Shown in pieces: positions 58,115 to 64,000 of a stretch of 64,000 bases of DNA. Both the position numbers and the translations under genes were made by a program. The stretch lies in the NCBI RefSeq assembly GCF_052055585.1, contig NZ_CP170485.1, forward strand, positions 2,108,001-2,172,000, given 5' to 3'. This DNA comes from Oceanicaulis sp052055585. GTDB taxonomy: Bacteria > Pseudomonadota > Alphaproteobacteria > Caulobacterales > Maricaulaceae. The notes under the pieces are model-generated. The model ran no database searches. It was not told the DNA's origin and saw nothing but the letters and a program-made list of their open reading frames with translations. The stretch's first letter is position 1, and every line of letters starts with the position of its first letter.

Positions 58115-59467
58115 ATGCGTCGTTTGTTCTGGGTGATCGTTTTGATCGCCGCACTGGTGCTGGGCGGGTGGGTCTATCTCAGCCAGTCCGTGACCGGCCG
58201 CATCTATCTGCCGTCAGGCACCGGGATCACCGCCAAGCAGACCTGTTCGCTGACCTTTGTGTCCGGCCTTGAGCCCGACCGCGCCCAGGCGCTCTACATC
58301 ACGCCCTTGCTGGGCGGGGCGAATGCGCTGATTTCCGTCGATATCGATCAGGACAACCAGCGCGTGACCAGCGCCGTTCTGGGCGGCCTGTTCAAGCAGA
58401 CGGCGGTCTATCGCGATGGCATTGGCTGCACGCTGGTGCACAACTCTGACGACTTTGACGCCAGCCTGAGCCTGCCCATCACCAACGGGCCTGACCCGAT
58501 GACGCTGGATGCGGACTGGCGCGACGCCCATTTTGACCTGGATGCGCTGAACGCAGCTCTGGACGAGGTGTTCACCGAGGATGGCCGCAACACCCTCGCC
58601 GCCCTTGTCATCCATGACGGCCATCTGGTGGCCGAGCGCTATGCCGAGGGTGTGACCGAGACGACGCCGCTGCATGGCTGGTCGATGACCAAATCCACCA
58701 CCGCCACCTTTGCGGGCGTGCTGGTCCAGCGCGGCCTCATCGACATCAGCGCGCCCGGCCAGATCCCCGCCCTTGTCGAGGCCGGACGCCCGGAAATCAC
58801 CATCGACGACATGCTGCGCATGAGCGGCGGTCTGGATGGGTTTGAGCGCAATGATGGCTCGGACCCCAATTCGGAAATGCTGTTCACCCAGACCGATATG
58901 GCGACCTATGCCGCCAACCGGAACGTGCTGCATGCGCCGGGCGAACACTGGGATTATCAGAGCGGCAATACCGTGCTGGCCGGCTCCGCCATGGAAACGG
59001 TGATGGGCGACAGTGTGGTTGACGAAATCCAGACCCTGCGCGACTGGCTGTTCACGCCGCTGGGGATGAACCATGCCGTGTTCGAGCCGGACCAGTCCGG
59101 CACCCTGCAATGGTCGAGCTATATGTACGCCAGCGCTCGCGACTGGGCGCGTATGGGCGAACTCTATCTCAATGACGGGCGGATCGGGGACGAGCAGATC
59201 ATCCCGCCCAACTGGCTGACCTATGTCTCAACCCCCACCGTCACCTCTGACGATCAGTATGGCGCGGGCTTCTGGCTGAACATTCCGGGCCTGCCGTCTG
59301 ATACCGTGGTGATGCGCGGCTTCCAGCAGCAATGGACGTTTGTGATCCCGTCCGAGGATCTGATCGTGCTGCGCATGGGCGCAACGCTGGGCAGTGATGG
59401 CGGGGCGCCGGACTTCGCCCGGGCGGTGCTTGCAGCGAGGCAGGACGCCCCGCAACCGGCTAACTGA
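58115..59467 (+). CDS. Serine hydrolase, class C beta-lactamase fold (6-aminohexanoate-dimer hydrolase-like)
   Basis: A 450-residue protein with an N-terminal membrane anchor or signal (LFWVIVLIAALVLGGWVYL). The nucleophile motif is SMTK (LHGWSMTKSTTATFAG, near residue 190). WDYQSGNTVLAG supplies the Tyr motif, and DMLRMSGGLDGFERNDG lies between them. This layout matches NylB-type hydrolases and other esterases rather than true beta-lactamases. The C-terminus overlaps the convergent small membrane gene by 8 bases. A promoter region of about 150 bases precedes it. Confidence 0.88.
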   Translation: MRRLFWVIVLIAALVLGGWVYLSQSVTGRIYLPSGTGITAKQTCSLTFVSGLEPDRAQALYITPLLGGANALISVDIDQDNQRVTSAVLGGLFKQTAVYRDGIGCTLVHNSDDFDASLSLPITNGPDPMTLDADWRDAHFDLDALNAALDEVFTEDGRNTLAALVIHDGHLVAERYAEGVTETTPLHGWSMTKSTTATFAGVLVQRGLIDISAPGQIPALVEAGRPEITIDDMLRMSGGLDGFERNDGSDPNSEMLFTQTDMATYAANRNVLHAPGEHWDYQSGNTVLAGSAMETVMGDSVVDEIQTLRDWLFTPLGMNHAVFEPDQSGTLQWSSYMYASARDWARMGELYLNDGRIGDEQIIPPNWLTYVSTPTVTSDDQYGAGFWLNIPGLPSDTVVMRGFQQQWTFVIPSEDLIVLRMGATLGSDGGAPDFARAVLAARQDAPQPAN

Positions 59468-59714
59468 TGTCGGTGCGCTGAAGGATGCGGTCGAACGGGT
59501 GCGGCGTCACCCGTTCGGCCTTGCTCATCAGGTCATTGAACCGGGGATGTTGCTGGCGCTTGCCGCGCACCCATTCGCGCGCGCTGTCAGAATTGGACAG
59601 GATCAGCGCCAGCCCGATCGCGATCAGGATCAGACCGAACGGCAAGGGCGTCCAGAACAGCGGGACGCCCAGCGCGATCAGCAGAAAACCCAGTGTTTGA
59701 TATACGAACCTCAT
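59460..59714 (-). CDS. Small membrane protein, PGPGW-like, homologue of the 18391 gene
   Basis: An 84-residue protein from ATG 59714 with one hydrophobic hairpin (TLGFLLIALGVPLFWTPLPF, GLILIAIGLALIL) and a polar tail (VRGKRQQHPRFNDLMSKAER). The pattern matches the protein at 18391-18693. The function is unknown. It overlaps the 3' end of the serine hydrolase by 8 bases. Confidence 0.65.
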   Translation of the reverse strand: MRFVYQTLGFLLIALGVPLFWTPLPFGLILIAIGLALILSNSDSAREWVRGKRQQHPRFNDLMSKAERVTPHPFDRILQRTDIS

Positions 59715-59766
59715 GCCAATCAAATGCGCAGGCCGGCGATTGGTTGCAAGGCTCTTAACCCTTTGC

Positions 59767-60912
59767 TCAGCCCATGGCGCGCTTGCGGCGACGCTTCTGA
59801 TACAGCATCCACAGGCGCGAGCTGCCCAGGCACAAGCCGGTATAAACCAGCAGCCCGGCGACCGCGGAGGCGATCCCGGCGATGGTCTGCCCGATCAGGC
59901 CGAACACCTCGCCCGTATGCAGGAAGCGGATGAAGATGCGCGCCTTGCGCGCCAGCGGCATGTCCGCCCGCGGATCGATGCGGGTCACGCCCTGTCCGTC
60001 CCGCGCCGCCTCATAGGTATGGATCGAGCCCGGCTCGACGCCATTGCCGAAATCGAGCGCAAGGGTGGTGATCGCCGCCTCGGGCTCGGGCAGGGTGATC
60101 TGCACGCGACGCCCCTCGCGGCGCGATTGCGCCTGCGCCTGCTCGACCAGCGCATCCAGAGACACGGCCTCGCCCTGAAGCGTCACAGGGGCAGCCTCAA
60201 CGACTTCAGTCTGCTGACTGCCCGAACCCTGCGCGCCGCCAAAGGCCCAGCTTACGAACTCACCCGCCCAGCGATAGGAGAACACCGCGCCGGTCAGGGT
60301 GATGAACACCAGCGGAATGGCGAACCACAGGCCCAGCGCATGGTGCCAGTTGAAATGGCGCGCCTTGGCGTTGGGATGGCTCGTCAGCAGCGTCAGGCGC
60401 GGCTTCACAAAGGCCCAGCGCCAGAATTTCGGCAGCCACAGATACATACCCGTCAGGCACAAGGCGGTGAACAGCAGGTTGGACACGCCGTTGATCTGGG
60501 CGCCCACTTCATTGCGTCCGCCGGTAAAGGCCAGCCAGCGATGGATATACATGACCCGACGGAAGAAGGCGGTCGTGCCCTGCCCCGCCTCGTCCAGGCG
60601 CTCACCCGTATACGGGTTCATCAGGAAGCTGTTGCGACGACCGGCCGAAACGCTGACCGCGCCCTCACGGCCATTGGGAACCGTCATCACATGGCCGGGA
60701 GCGCCGCCTGCGAGCAGGGCTGCGTCCGCCAGTTCCTGATAGCTCAGGGGGGCGGCGTCAGCGGGGGCGCTGATGGCGTCGTTCTGGGCCATGCGGATCA
60801 TCTGACGCTCATAGGTCAGAAGCACGCCCGTCACCGACATCAAGAGGATGAAGACGCCCAGCGTCATGCCCACGATCAGGTGGAGCCAGAAGATGATGTC
60901 ACGGATTTTCAT
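59767..60912 (-). CDS. PepSY-associated membrane protein
   Basis: A 381-residue protein of the PepSY-TM family. The first helix is IIFWLHLIVGMTLGVFILLM and conserved histidines appear in YIHRWLAF and WHHALGLWFAIPLVF; further helices follow, then VFGLIGQTIAGIASAVAGLL at the C-terminus. PepSY-like periplasmic sequences lie between. Members often sit with iron and siderophore genes and may move electrons for ferric reduction (inference). It lies 63 bases downstream of the DUF2218 gene on the same strand. Confidence 0.9.
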   Translation of the reverse strand: MKIRDIIFWLHLIVGMTLGVFILLMSVTGVLLTYERQMIRMAQNDAISAPADAAPLSYQELADAALLAGGAPGHVMTVPNGREGAVSVSAGRRNSFLMNPYTGERLDEAGQGTTAFFRRVMYIHRWLAFTGGRNEVGAQINGVSNLLFTALCLTGMYLWLPKFWRWAFVKPRLTLLTSHPNAKARHFNWHHALGLWFAIPLVFITLTGAVFSYRWAGEFVSWAFGGAQGSGSQQTEVVEAAPVTLQGEAVSLDALVEQAQAQSRREGRRVQITLPEPEAAITTLALDFGNGVEPGSIHTYEAARDGQGVTRIDPRADMPLARKARIFIRFLHTGEVFGLIGQTIAGIASAVAGLLVYTGLCLGSSRLWMLYQKRRRKRAMG

Positions 60913-60975
60913 GTTTACCCCCGGTATGACGATGCAGCTTGTACGCGCGTCGTCGCCCTCCTCAGTCGTGGTGCG

Positions 60976-61263
60976 TCAGTCCGCCGCGCGCCAGGTATAG
61001 GCCAGCGGCGCTTCCTTGTGCGCGAAGCGATCAAGATGCTCTTCAACGACCTGTTTGAATTTGTCGATATCCGCCCCCTCAAGCGGGTGGAGCGTGATCA
61101 CCAGCTGATCCGCCTCCGCTTTCAGCGCGACCTTGCCCAGCGGCAGAGCGATCTCTCCGGCTTCAGGCCTGAAGCTCACCTCGAATTTGTGGCTCCAGTG
61201 CTTGCACAGCTGCTGGAGATACCGGCTGGCGTTGGCGGTGGCGGGGGTTGCAACAAGGGTCAT
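60976..61263 (-). CDS. DUF2218 protein
   Basis: A 95-residue protein: RYLQQLCKHWSHKFEVSF and HLDRFAHKEAPLAYTW match DUF2218. Small family members often lie near siderophore or TonB-linked genes. The molecular function is unknown. It probably forms a two-gene operon with the PepSY gene, starting from an AT-rich region that may hold an iron box. Confidence 0.88.
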   Translation of the reverse strand: MTLVATPATANASRYLQQLCKHWSHKFEVSFRPEAGEIALPLGKVALKAEADQLVITLHPLEGADIDKFKQVVEEHLDRFAHKEAPLAYTWRAAD

Positions 61264-61322
61264 GGGATATCTTTCCTCTGCGGGCCGGACGCCCGCAATG
61301 CGTCAAAATGTGTGTCGCGCGC

Positions 61323-61341
61323 TTATAAGAATGAATTGCAA
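61323..61341 (-). promoter_or_regulatory. Possible iron-responsive box upstream of DUF2218/PepSY
   Basis: TTATAAGAATGAATTGCAA lies 60 bases before the DUF2218 start in an AT-rich patch, and resembles a weak Fur-type box (partly palindromic around G). The match to alphaproteobacterial Fur sites is partial, so this is tentative. Confidence 0.3.
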
Positions 61342-61392
61342 GTACGAGCAAGTCATCTCTCATAACGGACAGCACAACGCAGCTTCGAGCTT

Positions 61393-61413
61393 GGCCCGCC
61401 TGCCGGGCGGGCC
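61393..61413 (+). promoter_or_regulatory. Hairpin in the ubiD leader
   Basis: GGCCCGCC (61393-61400), loop TGCCG, GGCGGGCC (61406-61413), a perfect 8-bp stem ending 31 bases before the ubiD ATG. It could be a leader structure or the end of an upstream transcript. Confidence 0.4.
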
Positions 61414-61444
61414 TAGTTTGCGTCTCATCTGACAGGAGGGCCGG

Positions 61445-62947
61445 ATGGCGTATAAATCTCTGCGCGACTTCATCGCTTTGCTGGAATCCGAAGGCGAGCT
61501 CAAGCGCGTCTCCCGTCCGGTCTCCACCCATCTTGAAATGACCGAGATCCAGACCCGCCTTCTGAACACCGGCGGCCCCGCGGTCTTGTTCGAGAACCCG
61601 GTCCATGAAGATGGCCGCCCTGCTGAAATGCCGGCGCTCGCCAACCTTTTCGGCACGGTGGGCCGCGTCGCCCGCGCTGTGACTTTGGGCGGCGAGCCGC
61701 GCAAGACGGCTTCTGACCTGCGCGAAGTGGGCGAGCTTCTGGCCTTCCTGCGCCAGCCCGAACCGCCGCGCGGCCTGAAGGACGCGCTCGGCATGCTGCC
61801 GCTGGCGAAAACCGTGATGAGCATGCGCCCCTCCACCGTGCGCAAGGCGCCGTGTCAGGAGGTGGTGCTGCAAGGCGATGACATTGATCTTGATCGCCTG
61901 CCGATCCAGGGCTGCTGGCCGGGCGAGCCCGCCCCGCTGATCACCTGGCCTCTGGTGGTCACCAAAGGCCCGTCAGACGACAAGCAGGACGACTTCAATC
62001 TCGGCATTTATCGCATGCAGAAGCTGGGCAAGGACCGCGCGATCATGCGCTGGCTCAAGCATCGCGGCGGCGCCCAGCATTATCAGCGCTGGAAGAATGA
62101 AAAGCCTGATCCCCTGCCCGTCGCTTGCGTTCTGGGCGCCGATCCCGGCACCATTCTGGCCGCCGTCACCCCCGTGCCCGACACGCTGAGCGAATACCAG
62201 TTTGCGGGCCTGTTGCGCGGTCAGAAAGCCGAGCTTGTGGACTGCAAGACCGTGCCTTTGAAAGTGCCCGCTGAAGCCGAGATTGTGCTCGAAGGCCATG
62301 TCATGCTCGACGAGTACGAGGATGAAGGCCCCTACGGCGATCACACCGGCTATTACAATTCGGTCGAGAAATTCCCGGTCTTCAAGATCAGCGCCATCAC
62401 CATGCGCAAGGATCCGATCTATCTGACCACCTTCACCGGCCGTCCGCCGGATGAGCCGTCCGTGCTGGGCGAAGCGCTCAACGAGGTCTTCATCCCGTTG
62501 GTGCGCCAGCAATTTCCCGAGATCGTTGATTTCTGGCTGCCGCCCGAAGGCTGCAGCTATCGCATCGCCGTCATCTCGATGAAGAAGGCCTATGCCGGCC
62601 ACGCCAAGCGCGTGATGATGGGCGCCTGGTCCTATCTGCGCCAGTTCATGTACACCAAATGGGTGATCGTCGTGGATGACGACATCAATGCGCGTGACTG
62701 GAAGGATGTGATGTGGGCGATCTCCACCCGCATGGACCCGGCGCGCGACATCACCCCGATCGAGAACACCCCCATCGACTATCTCGACTTCGCTTCTCCG
62801 GTGTCGGGCCTCGGCTCGAAGATCGGTATGGACGCCACCAATAAATGGCCCGGCGAGACCCACCGCGAATGGGGCGAGAAGCTCTATATGGAACAGGATG
62901 TGATCGATCGCGTGGACGCGATGTGGGGCGAGCTGGGGCTGGACTAG
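61445..62947 (+). CDS. ubiD: UbiD-family decarboxylase
   Basis: A 500-residue prenylated-flavin-dependent decarboxylase, most likely acting on 3-polyprenyl-4-hydroxybenzoate in ubiquinone synthesis. AYKSLRDFIALLESEGELKR is the standard start. LDEYEDEGPYGDHTGYYN carries the acidic metal/proton relay (ExxxGPxGDHxG), and WVIVVDDDINARDWKDVMWA and GMDATNKWPGETHREW are other hallmarks. The partner flavin prenyltransferase UbiX is not in this window. AGGAGG precedes the ATG. Confidence 0.95.
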   Translation: MAYKSLRDFIALLESEGELKRVSRPVSTHLEMTEIQTRLLNTGGPAVLFENPVHEDGRPAEMPALANLFGTVGRVARAVTLGGEPRKTASDLREVGELLAFLRQPEPPRGLKDALGMLPLAKTVMSMRPSTVRKAPCQEVVLQGDDIDLDRLPIQGCWPGEPAPLITWPLVVTKGPSDDKQDDFNLGIYRMQKLGKDRAIMRWLKHRGGAQHYQRWKNEKPDPLPVACVLGADPGTILAAVTPVPDTLSEYQFAGLLRGQKAELVDCKTVPLKVPAEAEIVLEGHVMLDEYEDEGPYGDHTGYYNSVEKFPVFKISAITMRKDPIYLTTFTGRPPDEPSVLGEALNEVFIPLVRQQFPEIVDFWLPPEGCSYRIAVISMKKAYAGHAKRVMMGAWSYLRQFMYTKWVIVVDDDINARDWKDVMWAISTRMDPARDITPIENTPIDYLDFASPVSGLGSKIGMDATNKWPGETHREWGEKLYMEQDVIDRVDAMWGELGLD

Positions 62948-62959
62948 TCCCGCAACCGC

Positions 62960-62974
62960 TTAACGCCCCGGTAA
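62960..62974 (+). promoter_or_regulatory. CtrA-like box upstream of the mini rod gene
   Basis: TTAA (62960-62963), seven bases, GTAA (62971-62974): the same near-consensus form (TTAA-N7-GTAA) as at ccrM. It lies 56 bases upstream of the ATG at 63030, consistent with promoter placement. Confidence 0.55.
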
Positions 62975-63029
62975 CTCACATTACCAGTTCCGCGTGCAAA
63001 AGCCGGTATTTAGGCGCATAGCTAGCGTC

Positions 63030-63356
63030 ATGAACTCGGTTTTCGCATCCGGCGTACAAGCCTTCCAAGCCGCCACAGCGCGGCTGGACGCTGCGGCAGG
63101 AGCGGTCAACCGCGTTCGCCCATCGACCATCCCTGCCGCGCTTACCCAAAGCGCTTCAGCTCCTGACGCGTCCGCCGGGCGATCCGACGCCCCCCCACCA
63201 CCCGCCGGTCCCGGCGGGCGCGTTTCTTCTTTCGACGATGACTACGTCACCGCCATGGTTGATATGATCCGGGCCGAGCATCAGGCGTCCGCCGCCACAT
63301 CCATCATCCGCTCCGCCGATGAGATGATGGGCAACCTGCTGGATACCAAGGCCTAA
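63030..63356 (+). CDS. Mini flagellar rod/hook-like protein
   Basis: A 108-residue protein from ATG 63030 (a longer frame from 62994 is rejected because it runs through the CtrA-box promoter). The N-terminus MNSVFASGVQAFQAATARLD has the pattern of flagellar rod and hook proteins (FlgB/FlgC/FlgG: a helical start after MNS). The C-terminus, VDMIRAEHQASAATSIIRSA then DEMMGNLLD, resembles the conserved C-terminal helix of the same proteins (Flg_bbr_C). The middle is a short proline-rich linker (PPPPAGPGG) in place of the usual D1/D2 domains. A minimal rod-like protein outside a flagellar cluster is unusual. Confidence 0.7.
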   Translation: MNSVFASGVQAFQAATARLDAAAGAVNRVRPSTIPAALTQSASAPDASAGRSDAPPPPAGPGGRVSSFDDDYVTAMVDMIRAEHQASAATSIIRSADEMMGNLLDTKA

Positions 63357-63431
63357 ATCTCTTTTCCGGTCATAGTGTCACTGCGCGCATCATCAGGACG
63401 ACGTTAAGTCTTCTGACCTAGTCTGTGCGAC

Positions 63432-64000
63432 ATGGCCGCGTCTGAATTGACCCCATTTGAGGAAAATTTTCCCGATCCCTCAGCCTTGCCTGACGGGAGC
63501 GAGGAAGAGCGTCTGCATATCCATATCTGTGAGACGAGCCGGGTCCAGCGCGCCATCCTGGTGCGCATGTTGAGCGAAGCGGGCTTTTTCTGCAGCGCCT
63601 CCGGCCACGCCCAGGAGAGCCTTGACCGATTGCGTCAGGATCCGCCGGACATCTTCCTGACCGCCATCGAGCTGCCGGACTTTTCCGGGCTGGAAGCGTG
63701 CTGGCGGGTCAAGGCCAATCCCGAGACCGAGCATATCCACACCATGGTGCTCTCCGCCTCGGGCCAGGAAGACAAACTGGCGGAATCCCTGGATTCCGGC
63801 GCGGACGACTATCTGGTCAAACCCATCGACAAGAACGAGCTGAAAGCGCGGATGCGCGCCGCCTCGCGCATTGTCCGGCTGACCCAGCGCATGCGCGCGG
63901 AAGCGGAAACCGATGCGCTGACGGGCGCCTACAACCGCCGCGTCTTCATGCGCACGCTGGAACGTGAGCACAGGAAGGCGCTGGATCAGGCCCTGCCCTT
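63432..64000 (+). CDS. Response-regulator-like GGDEF protein, receiver degenerate (3' end cut by window)
   Basis: Translated from ATG 63432; 189 codons are visible. A 30-residue acidic N-terminus precedes a receiver domain (about 28-145). HIHICETSRVQRAIL aligns with the usual IVDDS start, but the acidic pair is Glu34-Thr35. DIFLTAIELPDFSG has Ala78 where the phospho-accepting Asp should be. The Lys in DDYLVKPID and a Ser in VLSASGQ are kept. ETDALTGAYNRRVFM marks the start of a GGDEF (diguanylate cyclase) domain, whose active-site motif lies beyond the window. Similar in layout to PleD. Its regulation must be independent of phosphorylation if the cyclase is active. Confidence 0.88.
   Translation, partial: MAASELTPFEENFPDPSALPDGSEEERLHIHICETSRVQRAILVRMLSEAGFFCSASGHAQESLDRLRQDPPDIFLTAIELPDFSGLEACWRVKANPETEHIHTMVLSASGQEDKLAESLDSGADDYLVKPIDKNELKARMRAASRIVRLTQRMRAEAETDALTGAYNRRVFMRTLEREHRKALDQALP

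Noticed and set aside
63360..63431. CtrA box before the GGDEF gene
   Set aside because: Only one TTAA half-site (near 63406) is present; the second half is GACC instead of TTAA-like, so it was not called.
1..64000. CRISPR array, prophage, IS element, tRNA or rRNA
   Set aside because: I saw no regularly spaced repeats, integrase, transposase, phage structural genes or tRNA-like cloverleaf stretches; absence is by eye and not by a search tool.

Overview
The window reads as a contiguous piece of the core chromosome of a GC-rich alphaproteobacterium. Gene content points to the dimorphic marine lineage (Maricaulales/Hyphomonadaceae type, relatives of Caulobacter). The reasons are: a CcrM-type GANTC methyltransferase with GANTC sites and a CtrA-like box in its promoter; the mutY-DUF721-dsbA-smc neighbourhood; a split F0 ATP synthase operon with both b and b' subunits; an aa3 cytochrome oxidase operon with ctaG, a CoxF-like protein and SURF1; and a second CtrA-like box in front of a flagellar-rod-like gene. 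The species assignment is inference. I see no phage, conjugative element, IS transposase, CRISPR array, rRNA or tRNA gene.

Layout. 1-6.3 kb: ETF-ubiquinone oxidoreductase, a family-4 uracil-DNA glycosylase, two overlapping small glycosyltransferase genes, a radical SAM protein, a lipoprotein and RNase HII. 6.3-14.4 kb: genome maintenance (ccrM, mutY, DUF721, two DsbA-like thioredoxin-fold proteins, smc). 14.4-17.2 kb: F0 operon atpI-atpB-atpE-b'-b with its terminator. 17.2-18.7 kb: serine hydrolase and small membrane protein. 18.9-23.7 kb: glycine cleavage operon gcvT-gcvH-gcvPA-gcvPB on the minus strand, behind a tandem glycine riboswitch and a promoter carrying a perfect palindrome. 23.8-27.0 kb: lipoprotein, argS and two tandem cysteine-containing exported paralogues of unknown function. 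27.2-30.5 kb: ispH, DUF1801, rnhA, peroxiredoxin, YqgE. 30.5-38.8 kb: a ten-gene minus-strand cytochrome oxidase cluster ending in an acetyltransferase and a c-di-GMP phosphodiesterase (EAL) gene.

39-46.3 kb: TPR protein, tldD, a TonB-dependent receptor, a periplasmic aspartic protease and a peptide transporter. 46.4-47.1 kb: a DUF559 gene embedded in palindromes and direct repeats that look like a small mobile cassette. 47.1-54.5 kb: gshA, rsmE, an aldehyde dehydrogenase, ubiA, exported msrB, an ETFB-lysine-methyltransferase-like enzyme, an SDR dehydrogenase and a divergent MarR regulator. 54.5-61.3 kb: an output-less PilJ-type sensor, a paraoxonase-like lactonase, an enoyl-CoA isomerase/hydratase, a GNAT protein, a serine hydrolase, and a PepSY plus DUF2218 pair behind a possible iron box. 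61.4-64 kb: ubiD, a mini flagellar-rod-like protein with a CtrA box, and the 5' part of a PleD-like GGDEF gene whose receiver domain has lost its phospho-acceptor aspartate.

Themes: respiration and quinones (ETF-QO, cta cluster, F0, ubiA, ubiD, ETFB methyltransferase candidate), oxidative damage repair (mutY, msrB, peroxiredoxin, gshA), and cell-cycle or c-di-GMP control (ccrM, EAL, degenerate REC-GGDEF, CtrA boxes). I found no complete unknown defence or biosynthetic system. The most unusual items are the degenerate-receiver GGDEF gene, the CtrA-boxed mini rod protein, the DUF559 repeat cassette, the tandem cysteine-containing exported paralogues, and the PDE gene embedded in the cytochrome oxidase operon.
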